Notes: generated by a model from the letters alone, not told the origin. Numbered from the stretch's first letter, positions 36,571-49,157 are shown. The stretch is DNA of 64,000 nt from Epiperipatus broadwayi (GCA_028023455.1 JAQFVV010012402.1:17048935-17112934); one strand, 5' to 3'. Translations and numbers: made by a program.

Positions 36571-37376
36571 TTCTTCTTGAAAAAAGGCTTAGACCCTTGA
36601 AAGCGCTGGAGTAAATTGATAAAATTTGTCATTCGTTTGAGATGGTGATTATATATATTATAGTTATATTTAATTTATACGTGTGTATTTATATTAACAC
36701 AAATATAGTTTACAAATGACGTTATTTGAAGATTTGCAGTTTCAATTTTACTTTTTATGCTGTTTGCTTATTATTATTATTTATTCTATAAATATAACTG
36801 TATAAAAATGTAATTATTGCTTAAAATTGGATTTTTTTTTTATTGTCATGAGTAGATGGTTAAATAAACTAGCAAACTTAAATTTGATTTTTTAAAATTG
36901 CAAATTATGTGTTTTAATTTTTTGATCACATGATTAATTTCTTATAACAACGAAAATTGTCCTTTTTTTAAAAAATATTTTTGATGAAAATGGCGATTTT
37001 GTAATATTGATGAAAAAGTCTTATCAAACCAAGTTTTTATTTTATAATTTTCGATGAAAATTGCAAATTTTGTGTTTTAATATTTTAATCACGTGATTGT
37101 TTTTTTTTTTGATGAAAATTTGTAATGACAGGTTGGATCGAGACAACATATAGATTGATCGATGTGATTTATTGTTTGTATGTGTCTGCCTGGGTTTTGA
37201 GCGGTTCTTATAATTCAAAATGGCTGTGAGCACATACTAAATCAGCACCCAAAACAATATAATATTTTACACAAACAAATATAAATGATTAGTTCAGGCT
37301 AAATTTTATAATAATCCTTCGTTAAGTTCATTTCTTTAAAATAAAGCATCTAGACAGTGAACAAAAATATATTTAC

Positions 37377-37460
37377 CTAGGTTTTCATGATTGTCAATTT
37401 CCAATCGATTGGCCTTTTGTGCTCCATCAATGTTTTCAGGGCTTATCTTCCATTTTTCAA
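37377..37460 (-). CDS. CCDC97: CCDC97, candidate additional or cassette exon
   Basis: On the minus strand a (CT)n tract followed by CATTATCGAG gives an acceptor, and CCTAG then GTAAAT gives a donor. The 84 nt between (28 codons) have no stop in the frame set by exon 2. They start and end in phase 1, exactly the phase of the exon 2/exon 3 junction, so they can be included or skipped without shifting the frame. The peptide (EKWKISPENIDGAQKANRLE then IDNHENL) is hydrophilic and unlike intron noise in composition. Inclusion would give a 336-residue protein, closer to the roughly 340 of vertebrates, but the vertebrate linker shows no obvious counterpart. It could also belong to another coding remnant together with 37531-37686. 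Confidence 0.5.
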
Positions 37461-37469
37461 CTCGATAAT

Positions 37470-37492
37470 GAGAGAGAGAGAGAGAGAGAGAT
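37470..37492. repeat. (AG)n microsatellite
   Basis: About ten AG dinucleotides. On the minus strand this is a (CT)n tract that would act as the pyrimidine tract of the candidate exon at 37377-37460, so length variation could affect its splicing. Confidence 0.9.
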
Positions 37493-37530
37493 AGCGGCTG
37501 CATCTATTTCACCATCTAGGCATTGGCTTC

Positions 37531-37687
37531 AGGCATTGATACCAAGCAAAGACGTTGATTTTTCGGAGGACTTTGAGGCATGAAGTCCAGTTGAACACTC
37601 ATACAGCTTTTTAGTAATGCATGTTGCTAATTCTGCTGCTTCTGCAATAATATTATCTACAGCAGTAATGACTGGCTCTATACATAC
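37531..37687 (-). other. Coding-like open segment of unknown origin
   Basis: Minus-strand frame of about 51 codons ending in TGA at 37531-37529. It includes VITAVDNIIAEAAELATCIT then KKLYECSTGLHASKSSEKS. Its composition (Ala, Glu, Thr, Ser; balanced codons) is unlike the AT-driven frames elsewhere. An AG lies just before it (AATCTAAG), but without a pyrimidine tract. A GTATCA donor-like site lies near its end in phase 1. It may be a weak exon, part of a decayed gene or a transposon relic. I do not recognise the family. Confidence 0.35.
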
Positions 37688-37699
37688 TTAGATTTCTGA

Positions 37700-40040
37700 A
37701 TCTCTCGATACTGAATGAATTAAGCACTGAATAACAGAATAAATCAATAACAGAATGAAGACCGGAATAAATAACAATATACATCTGCGACTTTTATACT
37801 TTTTCTCTCTCATTGTTCATAGTTTTTATTTTTATCTTAACTTTAATCTATTTTTTAATTAATTTTACATTTTCTTTAATCCAATTGATTTTTACATTTT
37901 TCTTTAATCTAATCTTTTTTTTAGATTAATCTACCATATCTTCGCATTTATGCCAATGAGGTAGTTTACATAGTTTGTAATTAGTTCAATTTCAATTTCA
38001 CTGGCATTCAAAAAGTTTCTTTCACTAATTAATTAATTAATCCTCTTTTATTTTAGATTTTTCACTAAGATTTATTTTTAGACATTTATCATTTTAACTT
38101 ATTTTAAATTATAAAAAAAAGTTTTTTTTTTTAAATCTCTTTTTTTTTTCTCTAATTCTTTTCCCCACCCGACTGTTAATAATTAGCTTTATTCTATTTT
38201 AAAAGAATAACATAACATAATATTTTACATTTACAAAATTACATTTTAAAATTTACTTCTTAAATAATTATTTCTTTCACTATTCTTGCATTTCTTTTTC
38301 TTAATAAATTTGATATTTTTAAATTATGAAATATGTAACGCAAATATGTTTTATAACATAGATATTGCTAGCATTACAATATATACACACTTTATATATA
38401 TTGCAGTAATTATTGTTATAAGATGTGCAATTTAACAGCTCTGTTAAATCATTATGAATGGGAGATATTTATTTATTATTGCAGTGACTTATTGTTTAAT
38501 GGTATGCTTAAATAAACAATAAGCAAATATTAGATTTTGTCTATAAACTTCCAATTTATAAAATTAATATTTATTAAATTTTTCTCTTTTTTATAAAAAT
38601 AGATGGCTTATCATGAGTTTCTTTTCATGATTGGATCAAATGCACCACATATAAGCTTTATTTCATAATAGTATGTACAGGTGAACATGTATAGTGATTA
38701 CACCTGCTGATTCTTGATTGCATATTAATATTATTGTAAATACATATGTGAACACATCTGGAAATTGTCAAGCCTTTGTAAATTTCAAGAATTACTAATA
38801 GTGCTAAAAGTAATATTTAGGAGAAGGGTAATATAAATTATCAGCTATCAAATACATTGCATACTTATTTAAAGGACTTAGATAATAGTCAATCTTGGTC
38901 ATACTGAAATAACTTGGGTATTTAAATCCTACTACTGAATTGTAAACTATGTTGTTAAATTAATAAATATTGTTTTGTTAATTGTTAGATTTGTCTAGCA
39001 TTTTGTTTACTGTTATCTGTCCTGCCAATTGTTGTTTTGCCAAGAATATCTGCTCTTTGCGATCTAGCAGTAATTTTGAACAAATATTGATGGTATAGCT
39101 AAGTAAAGACTTGAACTTGAAATTCTCATTAGTAAATTATAAATTTTCTAAACTAGAGGTCTAGTAGTGCCTTCTGCTAATGGATATTAGCTGCCTGCTG
39201 TCCATTACACTATAAACTTAAGTTTGAAGAGCAAATCAACTTCAAATAAGAGCTGTTAAGAATATTATTAAATTAGATTAGCTGCAGCCAAAAAAAAAAA
39301 AAAAAATCCAATATGGGGTTATAAAAATTCCCCTCCCTACTCTTACGTAAAATTGTAAATATATTTTTATTCAATAAAATAGCTGCTTCTAAAATCACTA
39401 TAAAATTATTTCCATTTTAATATAAATGTCTTCCTTCATCACATCTATACTTAATCTAATTTTGCACAAAGGCAATTGAGTAATTGAACATCATAACACA
39501 ATGAAAGATTTTACTGCTTTATGAATGTTAATCTTCATTAACCAGAAGTGGTGTAAATTCAACTACAACAAAAAAAGTCATTAAGTGTTTAAAAAAAATG
39601 GAGGCAATTTTCAGAATTAGGTATTTACAAATAGGCAATTGTATACAATAGTGCGGTACAACATTAATACCATTTGAATTTAAAAACAAACATTATGTTT
39701 ACAGCTTAAATGAGAAATAATAGTTATTAAAGACAAATGAAATGCAATTATAGCCTGTCATTTGAAAATATAATATCATATCTAAGACAGCCATTAGAAT
39801 TTATAGCAAAATATAATCATTGATTGTCTCAAAACAAAAGGCTACATTTGAAATAAAAATATAATACTAATAAAAAATAATGAAAGTTTATGTAAATAAA
39901 CTAAACTTGTGATTGCTTAGAGGAGAATATTTCCAAACAAATTTATATCAACAGCAAGACAAAATCTAAAAAAAAAAATCCTGTTTTAAACTGACTTGTT
40001 TAATTCATTCTGATTATTTATCAAGTGCACAGAAAGTCTA
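37700..40040. other. CCDC97 intron 2, AT-rich
   Basis: AT-rich intronic DNA, with A and T runs near 38115-38150 and 39289-39306. No exon or named element was seen. Confidence 0.45.
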
Positions 40041-40045
40041 TAATT

Positions 40046-40510
40046 AGAAAGGCTTTAACCTTTTTCACATGCACCTTAAAAATTTGTATAGCCAAACAGT
40101 GTAGTTTTTGACTATAGATGTACCTCTTAAACCACAACACAAGATAGGGACTTTATAAAGATAAGAGCGACCATCTTATCTTTAACCTAAATTCTTATAT
40201 AGGCCAATTTAAAGCATCATAATTTGCGAGTTTGAATATATTACTCTCTTCACATTTAATTCCACTCATTTCATTTACACAAATTAACTTGCATGAAATC
40301 TTGCGATTTAAATGTGAAGAGAGTAATATCTTCAGGTTCTCAAATCAAGATACTTCAGATTGGCCTATATAAATAAGAAAGATAAGACGGCCGCTCTTAT
40401 CTTTATAAAGTCCCTATCTTATGTTGAGAGGTCCCTCTATAATAAAAACTACATCGTTTGGCTATTATACAAATGTGTATGGTGCATGTGAAACAGGTTA
40501 AAGCCTTTCT
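40046..40510. mobile_element. 465 bp foldback element
   Basis: The outer ends read AGAAAGGCTTTAACC and, inverted, GGTTAAAGCCTTTCT. The inverted match continues inward with interruptions through 'cacatgcacc', 'agataagag', 'tataggccaat' and 'cacattta' blocks to a short loop near 40280. Almost the whole element is thus self-complementary. It has no open frame. The block 'acacaagatagggact' is shared with the MITE at 10938-11141, which suggests related families. No clear target duplication was found. Confidence 0.85.
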
Positions 40511-40514
40511 CTTT

Positions 40515-41500
40515 CTAACTTGTTTATTTATGCATATAGCAATTAAAAAAGCAAAAAAAATTTTTTTTAATTTATAAAATTGAAAATCCTGAAAAATATT
40601 GCTAGTTCTTGGTTACTAGTTACATAAAAAATCTATTAAAAAGACATTATTTTGTTAAAAAAAAAAGATAATATTTACTTGTCTTTTAAACCAGAATAAA
40701 AATGAGCTTTACTTTTGTGTTTTTTAAATTCATAACTGTTTTTATTGTTATTATTCTTTTTTCACCTAAAACTTTAATTATTATGCATGTTTTTTTTATG
40801 TTTTTAAATAATTATAATATAGTAAAATATTATAACTCATATATTGAAATAAGTACTATTGTTAATATATGAAAACAAATGTTAGCATCAATATATCACA
40901 GACTGAAAGTTTAGTAGATTAACTGAAATTTTTGTTAAAACAAATTTAAAATACAAGAATACTGTAAGTTTGAATGTTTTTTTTTTACCTTAGTTTTTTT
41001 TCTATATAGGACCCAATTAACTTTAATGATAATAATCTACCAAGAATATATATTTATTATTAATAAATATGAAAAATAATTGATTAACTCTTTATTGACA
41101 AAAATATACAAGGAATTCATATAAAACGTCTAAATAAATATAAATAATACTAATAATTTTCTGTTCACAATCTAAGAACTAATGGAATAAGAATATTACT
41201 ATTTTTAATACTAAGTAATCATAACTCCTAGATATATTATTTAGATAATCCGTAAACTTTTGAAATAATTTAAAGTCTACATTTAATGGGTTTTTTTTGG
41301 GGGGTGGGAAAAGGGAGGATTTAAAAAGTAAAACCTACATGCCTTTACATATGTGAGTATCAAACACTCATATAGTTATAATTACATCTCCAAGAATTAT
41401 CAGCACAGACAACTAAAATCACTATTCTATATACATATATACAAATTTATATGCATGCATATAAAGAGATTAGTAAATTAAAAATAAATAAATAAAAAGA
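40515..41500. other. CCDC97 intron 2, AT-rich
   Basis: AT-rich intronic DNA next to the exon 2 donor, with a T and G run near 41285-41310. No element recognised. Confidence 0.45.
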
Positions 41501-41512
41501 CTAATAGGTAAC

Positions 41513-42145
41513 CTTGTCCAGAAGTCATAATATCTTCTTCATCACTATCACTTTCTTCTTTTTGGTCATCTTCTTTATCTTCTTGGTTTTTCTTGAGGGT
41601 TTTCATTAGTTCATCATCATAGTGATTTAAAATAATAGTCGATATTTTTAAATCAGTTTTATCAATTTTATCTCTTTCTCCTTTTTCTTTATCTGTAAGA
41701 TACTGACCAATCAATTGTTCATATAATAATGGATCACGAACTCTCATTTCTTTTTCACTAAAATAAGACCCCTCCTTTTGTAATCTTTTCAATGCTTCAT
41801 ACCTACGGTTTCGCACATGAATTGGATTTTTTTGAAGGCGTTTGTGAATTTCTTGCAGATAAAATGCAACTTCATAATTTTCTGAAAACTGCTCAAAATA
41901 TAATAAATCTTCTTCGACTAAAAATTTACCAAATCGAGCAAGAAAAACATTTGGATTACGATCCAGAATACCTTGGCCAATATCAAATTTTTGACTGCAT
42001 GTTAAGTCTGGTTCATCTTTCTGTTGGCTTCGAAAATAAGCAGTAGTATTAACTAGTCTATTTAACATGTGTTCTTTCAGTTCCTCCAAATGATCTTCCA
42101 TGTTCTCCGAAGTACTATCCATAGACAAATTTGAATCTGAATCAT
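41513..42145 (-). CDS. CCDC97: CCDC97, exon 2 (main conserved domain)
   Basis: This 633 nt exon has acceptor ATTTCCAG (42146-42147) and donor ACAAG then GTTACC. It encodes residues 16-226 of a CCDC97 (DUF2052) protein, which is nuclear and in human cells is reported to associate with the SF3b part of the U2 snRNP. Visible landmarks are EPDLTCSQKFDIG (60-72), FLARFGKFL (83-91), RNRRYEALKRLQ (127-138), YFSEKEMRVRDPLLYEQLIG (143-162) with QYLT following, and an acidic stretch KEESDSDEED (211-220). The vertebrate protein has the same order (RNRRYAAL, YFSDEQMR, LLYEQYIGQYLT). Exon 1 joins in phase 1, making codon 16 Asn, so the in-frame Met at residue 24 is not the start. The opposite-strand frame at 41792-42046 is a shadow. 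Confidence 0.97.
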
Positions 42146-42159
42146 CTGGAAATATACGT

Positions 42160-42420
42160 AGAAATTAAAATCTAGAAATAAACTATTAAAAATAATAAAT
42201 AAATTAACATTTAAAATAATTACTATAAGTTTCCTATGTTATTTAAAAATACTTTTCACTTATTTATATATGAATATTTAGAATTTAAAATCTAGAAATA
42301 AATTATTAAAAATATAAAAACAAACTATATAATAAATAAAGGAATATATTTAGAATAATTATTGTAAAATTCATTTGTCATTTAGAAATACTTTCTCATT
42401 CTATAAATAAACTCAAATCA
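42160..42420. repeat. Degenerate 120 bp tandem duplication
   Basis: 'aaaatctagaaataaa' occurs near 42168 and again near 42288, with similar AT-rich sequence following each. Very AT-rich, so only moderately convincing. It lies immediately upstream of the exon 2 acceptor. Confidence 0.5.
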
Positions 42421-45400
42421 ACTGCCTTTTTAAAAATATTTAATATATATATATTTTCTAATTTTTATGTTATATTCTTTCTATTTTATAGTATATTTAT
42501 CAAAATATATCTATCTCAGCCTAACAAGTTTCTTTTTTTAAATTCTTTCAATAATTACACTTTTTTACTCATACATTTTATATTTGTATTCCTATTTTTT
42601 CCATCTTCCACTATCACTATATATTAAATATTTTCCTTTATTGCCTATATTTGATTCATATAGCATCCCTAATCAAAACATTTAAACATTCTTTTTCTCA
42701 AGTCTATTGCCATTTGCCCTCAATAATTTTTTTCTTTCTCAATTACTAAGTTTGTTTAATGCTTTTGCAATTTTAATTACTTTTACATTTACCCTATTTT
42801 CTAAATGTAAATGCAATATTCTGTTGTATTACTTCATTTTTCAATTATTACATTTAGTTTTACAATATGACTAATCACTTTCATAACTTTAGTCTTTTGA
42901 GTATCTATTTTCACTCTATGCAAAGCAAACTTATTAATGTTATTCATTATTTTATCAAATCCAATCTCTCATCAGCAATTAATAATGCACTGAACTCTCT
43001 TTCCATCTCTTTTCACAAAAAACATTTAGCGCTTTTTCCATACAAAAAGTTGGACAAAAAATAGTGAGAACACATGTACAGAAGCATTATATTTTCAACA
43101 CCACATAAATGCACACCTATATGACATCTTTTTTTTTCTTACAAAGACAATCTTAAAAAAATGGTAAAGGTATACAACATTAATTATGCCAGTTTTCTAA
43201 ATTTGTAAGAAAAAATATTGAATCTGCTGAAGTTTAAAAAAGATCAAATTGTTGGTGCCTGATCTATTGAATATTGGTATCCAATACTATTGAACAAGTT
43301 GGCAAAGTAAAAAAAAAACCCCAAATAATCTAGAACCAACCATAATTAAAATCGCAGCTTATGAAAAAGTGTAATCAAAAACACAAAATAGTTGTAAAGT
43401 TAGTACACATATTAATATATCAATATCAACCAAAGTAATCTTTTGTTAGCTTTACAAGCAGAACATTTAGACTGAACTAATATTTCAAAATAATTGTTTC
43501 TGATGTAAATGCTACAATGTAGAAATTGTGATAAAACATGAACAATGGATGAATGGAATGATTTGTATAGGTATATGAATCACCATTTATACTTTTCTCA
43601 ATTAGAGTACATTATTCCAGTTGAGATTGTGAAACTGTTTTTTTGAACAGTTCCATTCTACCAAACACTAAAACTATATTTTTGTAATTCTTCTTTCTGT
43701 AGATTTTCTTTCCAAACAATTTTATCGAGATTTATCTGTTTCATAATCCAAATTCAATTTTACTGCTAAGTTTTCTGTACATATTTTTATCTCCTATGTA
43801 GTAGTATTTTATTTTCTTCTCTTCATCATTTTATTACTTCATAAATAATAAAAAAAAATTGTTTTTTAGATTTTAATAACTCATGTAATTTATTTAACTT
43901 TTTATTACTTGAAATTACTTTATGACCAATATAAACTTTAAATTTTTCCTTAATATTTCCACCATTCTATTAGTAATTCATTTCATGCATATATGTTTTT
44001 AAATTCTTTTTACTGTATAAATAAATTTCCTTAAATACAGAATTGATACTGGAAATAATATCAATTACAAAATATCCACATGAATAATTTTATGATGATA
44101 GGCAGAAACTGGATCATGCAAAGCCAATTGTCAAATTTTCAAAAATTTTATCAGTCACTAATTATTAAAAACTACAAAAATAAATCCATACAAATATATA
44201 AATTATATTACAAATATTTATTTGGTATTTATTCTGTTATAAAGTTACATTATCTATGTTGTTGATATTAGTTACATATCATTAAATTTATAACCAGACA
44301 GAGAACGTATTTTGCCAATCAAATATCCTTACTTAGAAAATATAATTTAACAAATCAACTTAGGACTTATAAAAGCAAAAAATAAAAATAAAATGTTGAA
44401 AATATTTAAAATTAATCATTTTTGGCTTTATGAAGAATTAATTCCAAAAAAAAGAAAGCTGATAGAATACATCACTTAAATGAATTTTAGAATATGAAAT
44501 TGATTTGAGCAACTTTTGTAGAATTCCTTAAATAAATAATTCAAAAGGCTAAAATTTTAGTTATCATTACTGAATCAGATAGCTTAAGCTGAGAAGGTTT
44601 TAGTTTAATGACATAATTTTCTCAAGATTGAATAAGTGTTAATAGATCACATACTAAATTTCACATTAATTTATTGAAAAAACGAGCAGATTGAAATGAA
44701 ATTCATCCGTTAAATCATAATTGGTTCACAGCCACATAAGATACAAATAAGAAAGTCAGTATAAGTCACAGAAAATATTTTTTTGAAAATCAACTGGTCT
44801 ATAAAATTTTACTTTAAAAAATAATGATTTGTGAGCAAAATTTTTATATTCTAAGTTATTATCTACCAAATAAAATATCACATGACTTTGTTTATCTTTC
44901 AACATATGCATTAGGAGTAATAAATTGTGCTATTCACTTCCACAGAGCCATCTATTGCAAGTCTGAATAATCAATGAATAGTAGATGGTAGTGCTACATT
45001 CAAATATCTGACTATTGGCTTTCTTCAAAGCTTCAATTAATTACTCGGGTTTAAATAGACAACTTTAGACTAGAATGCATTATATTGTGTAATACATATT
45101 CCAAATTGTCAATCAGTAAAGCTTATACAATAAATAAATACACATATAAAAACATATTTATTACATTATTTTTTCTATAAAATTACTTATATTCCACCTT
45201 TATTTCTTACCTAAATCTGTTATCTCTCATAATCTTTGATGCAATAATACATTATTCATATTACACAACTACAATATTCTAGTTCAACTACTTTGGTCAA
45301 TTTCTTCAACGTTTAATCTTCAACAGAATTTGAAACCTAAATACATATAACTTGGAATAGTTATCACTCTAACTACAAACAATATATAATTTGCCTGATC

Positions 45401-45470
45401 CTTGTTTTTAAGCCAAGTCAATGCTTATTTTAATATGTCCATTATTAATTCTGAAATAAAAACATACTTT
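42421..45470. other. CCDC97 intron 1, AT-rich
   Basis: No exon or named element. A small imperfect hairpin near 44947-44995 has arms around 'ccatctatt' and 'agtagatgg'. Short open frames on the plus strand (42867-43064, 44080-44265) lack support. Confidence 0.45.
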
Positions 45471-45479
45471 TTTAAAATT

Positions 45480-46330
45480 ATCCGAGCCTTTCATTTTTCA
45501 TATTGAATTATAGATTCTTCCTCTTCTTTTGGATTATTTCTAACATTCCACATATCTATTCTAACAATAATTTTTAGCAATGATAAATACACAGTGACAA
45601 CTATAAATTTAACAATATGACTGCTGACTTTTTATTTGCTTTCTTCAATAACTTTATATTAGAATTTAGTATACCAACAATTTGTTTACTTGATATTTGT
45701 CATTAAAACGGCAGTCATTGATCAAACAAATAAAATAATACAATTGTTATTAGGATTACACTTAAATATATCATCTTTTTGATTAAAGAAGCATCTTATT
45801 TGTCAAAATTTCAATACATTTTGTTATGAACAAATAGATTTATATAAATTTTAACTCCATCCTAATCTTCATCAATTTATATATTAACTTTAGCCTTGCA
45901 AATGGTATTTTTAATGAATATATTTGATTTTTCATTTCCTTCTCAAGACTGATGTGTGGAAGAGTATTTAATTTTCTTCCTATCTGAATTCCTTAGTCAA
46001 ATACCTTCTTCTTCAATTTGCAGTCTTTAACACATGGCCATATTGCCACAGTAATACCAAGCCATTTTGTTGCTTCCAAATCTCAAATTGATCTGTTCTT
46101 GGATTTATTATTTGCCTTTGTTTGAATGATTGTATGGGACATGCTTTGCCTCAGAGCTTGGAATTCTCAAGTTTGTTCCATTACTGCCTTCTAAACTAAT
46201 CTTTCCTTAATTGGTAAACTGTAACTTAACTCTGAGTCACTCAGTAACTTTTTCCTGAGTTTATTATCAACTTCATTCCGGTAATAGTTATTTGAGGAGG
46301 GTTTCTCCAAGCTTTTCTAATAAATGCAAT
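45480..46330 (-). mobile_element. gag fragment with decayed zinc knuckle
   Basis: Minus-strand translation near 46010-46080 gives WYYCGNMAMC followed, across a frameshift, by VLKDCKLKK-like sequence. This is a damaged CCHC zinc knuckle ('C..CG..GH...DC'). It is preceded by basic, Gln-rich sequence (SFKQRQNKSKNRSNLRFG), as in gag proteins. No LTR or pol domain could be attached. It is a fossil in CCDC97 intron 1. Confidence 0.45.
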
Positions 46331-46549
46331 AAAACATACAATATGCCATGATGGGTGTGAGCTAAAAAATTTGTTCAACTTCTTCATAAAATATTTTTTC
46401 AGGCTCCTTAAGTTCAAAGTAATGTGATTATCTCTATAATCTTTACCTGCACTATGAACACAACTTTAATCAATTAAATGTCTTTATGTTCTCAATTTAT
46501 ACTCTAGCTAAAAATATCTAGATATTCATTTACCAGATATTTGGATGAT

Positions 46550-47500
46550 TAAATATGATGTTGTAAAACAGCTATCTGAAAAATCCTAATTGATTACGAA
46601 CATGGAATGATAATGAATTAAGCAATATTCTTATATGGTAGATAAAAAAAAAAGACATCAGCAGTAAATGGATTAATATACCACTTTTATTTTACTATAT
46701 TCCATTTTATTAATGAGCAGGTATTCTGATATTATATAGAGACTTAATCTGATGCATCATATTGAACTCCTTTATGTTAACCTGCACTATAGTTGTCATT
46801 TTGATTGTAGTTTGACATAATTAGTTGATTTTTCATCTGCATTCTCATATTGCTTGCTTCAGATGGTAATTGCATCAGTATTATAGTTAGTCAGCTTTAT
46901 TAAATACGATTGCCTCCTATTCTGATTGCATCAATCTGCTATGTTGGTAGCATTTCTTGCTGAAAGATGCAATGGTAGCATTAATGATTTATTAACTATT
47001 TAATATTTGCAATAGCTGTTTCAACTCCGACAATAATTAAGCAATGGACAAATACAGCTTCAAAAACTTTGGATTCACACAATCAGGTAGCTACCTCTAT
47101 AACTTATCCTCCACTATAAATTTTTCTTTTCATTACTAAGATGGTATTTCTTAACAAGAGATGTTTTAGTGGTTTTACTGATCAATCATTCATGTCAAAC
47201 ATCCCTATGCTAATCTGAGCTACTGTTAGCATTTTGGCTGTAGTCTATGTTAATCAGTTGTTCTTTATTTGCCTTACCACATGGTTTGTCTCCAGTGTTC
47301 TGATAGTTAGCTGTGTTCTAATAAAATTTTTTTCTATAGTGACTGTTAAGCTAGTATTACAGCATTCTTATTGAGAATTCATTTGTGACTATAGTGATGT
47401 ATAGCTGTCTGATATCAACAGTAATTAGCAATAACATAGTAAGTATGTGATAGATTAATATCAATAATTTTTTAACTAAGGGAATATCAGAATATAGGAT
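46550..47500. repeat. Loose tandem repeat, period about 420-430 bp
   Basis: Blocks such as 'cattttgattgtagt' near 46798 and 'cattttggctgtagt' near 47232, each followed by 'agttgatttttcatctgc' or 'agttgttctttatttgcc'-like sequence, recur in the same order. The units are strongly diverged. The nature of the unit is unknown. Confidence 0.4.
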
Positions 47501-47509
47501 ATGGTTGAA

Positions 47510-48230
47510 TACTTAATGTCAAGTTTTATAACACAGATCAACCTATTAATACAGATCTACCAATATTTTTAATATATGCATATGACTGATGGATCATCCA
47601 CATACATAAGGACTTAAAAAAATCATTTACTATCATTAACGAATAAGCCACAAGTTATATAAATATTAAGAATAACCTAAGCAACTTATATAGGAATACA
47701 GAAAAAGCTGAAGACTTTCTAATACAATCCCTGCATTTGCTTTTATATCTTAGGAGGAAATATCATTCTACAGATTTTTGCTAAACAAGGACTTAGTTGC
47801 AAATCACTGATTTTTTATACTCTAGTCCATTTTGTTCTATGGCATGTCAAGAGAAAGGCTTTTTCTAGAATCAGGAGAATCACTTCCAAAAAATGGTCTT
47901 TCATGATTTATATTCTTAACCATACAAGATATGATTCGATAATAAACTTTCAGTCAATTCGTATTCTTATGTTTATAAAATGTACAATTTTAATTATATT
48001 ATAATTCCAAGTTCCGTGATATAATTAATGTACATTTATTATGCAATATTTTACATTGTCATTTGTACTTATACAAATTATATACATCCCGCATAGCTTA
48101 TTCTTTTACATATATAAATTGATTTATAAGAACATTAGTCTTACATACATATATAAATTGTGCACACTTATTTCTGCGGTGGTTATACTCACACATAGTA
48201 CTTTTCTTTACGTACATAATATCTTTAAAA
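47510..48230. other. CCDC97 intron 1, AT-rich
   Basis: Nothing recognised beyond AT-rich intronic DNA close to the exon 1 donor. Confidence 0.45.
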
Positions 48231-48464
48231 ATTAGCTTTTATATAACAGTAGGAAAATCTTGCTCCGTACAATAGTTAGATTAAATACTATTAAAATACT
48301 AGGAATTAATAACAAAATACTAGGAATTAAAAACAATAGCATTTGTAAAATAAAATGAAAACTTTGATTCTGGCCACAAAGAAAATATAAAGTGTAATTA
48401 CTATATAAAAGTATCAAGCAAAGACTAGTAATGAATAAATAAATATATAATATTGAATAATTAC

Positions 48465-48510
48465 TCAGATCCAAATCCTTATTATTTTCTACATTGCAAC
48501 AATCGGCCAT
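48465..48510 (-). CDS. CCDC97: CCDC97, exon 1 (start codon)
   Basis: ATG at 48510-48508 opens MADCCNVENNKDLDL; after 46 nt the donor reads CTGA then GTAATT. The single leftover base joins exon 2 in phase 1 and creates Asn16, giving a continuous reading frame into DSDSNLSMDSTSEN. The N-terminus is short and acidic, with no signal peptide, as expected for a nuclear protein. The start is supported by the exact phase fit and by promoter-like motifs directly upstream. The longer minus-strand frame running on to 48232 is simply read-through into intron 1. Confidence 0.85.
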
Positions 48511-49157
48511 TTTTACGGAAATTAACTCCCTCTATTAGTAAAAACCAAACCAAAACAACACGTGACAATCAACTACGAGTTTCGTCTTTGGCCGTATGTC
48601 GGCCTGTAATTGGTTTCCCCCCCTTTTAGACGTATTTAGTTATTAAACATTTAATCTACATACATAAATATTAAGTTTTAGTGCGATATATTATTTTTCA
48701 GTTAATTATTTATTTAGAAAAACATTAAAAAAAAAAAAAAAGTTAATGTTTTTTTACTTGCTAGGCAATCAATTGACCCTAGCCAAATTTTCATTAAATA
48801 ACATGTTTTTAATATTTGTTAAGAATGGAATGCGAGATATAAAATATTACTACAATATTTTCTAAATATAAGTTAGCGATTTTCTATTACAACTGTTATC
48901 ACTCGAGGATAATTTCATTGCTTTAATACTAATTTATAATAAAATTCTTATATATTTTACAAGTGCTGCTATATATAATTATGTATTAATTACGATTTTA
49001 TTAATTAGTTTGCGATTGAACTGTTTTAAAAAAATTGTGGTAAAAAACGATCACTTCTGAACATTTGTAGTATAAAAAAATATCTTTTTTATTTTTTTTT
49101 GGAGGGTAGAATATGTATAAGTAGAAGACGACACTTATTTTTGGTTGTGTTAAATCG
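48511..49157. promoter_or_regulatory. Bidirectional promoter region, CCDC97 / COX20
   Basis: The two start codons face away from each other across 647 bp. Close to the CCDC97 side lie a perfect E-box CACGTG at 48559-48564 (followed by AC, as in USF/MITF-type sites) and ATTGG at 48609-48613, a CCAAT box on the CCDC97 strand about 100 bp from its ATG. The stretch 48560-48630 is less AT-rich than its surroundings. No clear TATA box at a fixed distance was singled out because the DNA is AT-rich throughout. Housekeeping genes such as these often share divergent promoters. Confidence 0.7.

Noticed and set aside
41792-42046. 84-codon plus-strand frame
   Set aside because: It is antisense to CCDC97 exon 2, which is strongly supported.
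48232-48464. Hydrophobic extension of the MADCC... frame, suggesting a membrane protein
   Set aside because: It is read-through past the exon 1 donor. Splicing at 48465 restores the conserved CCDC97 frame.
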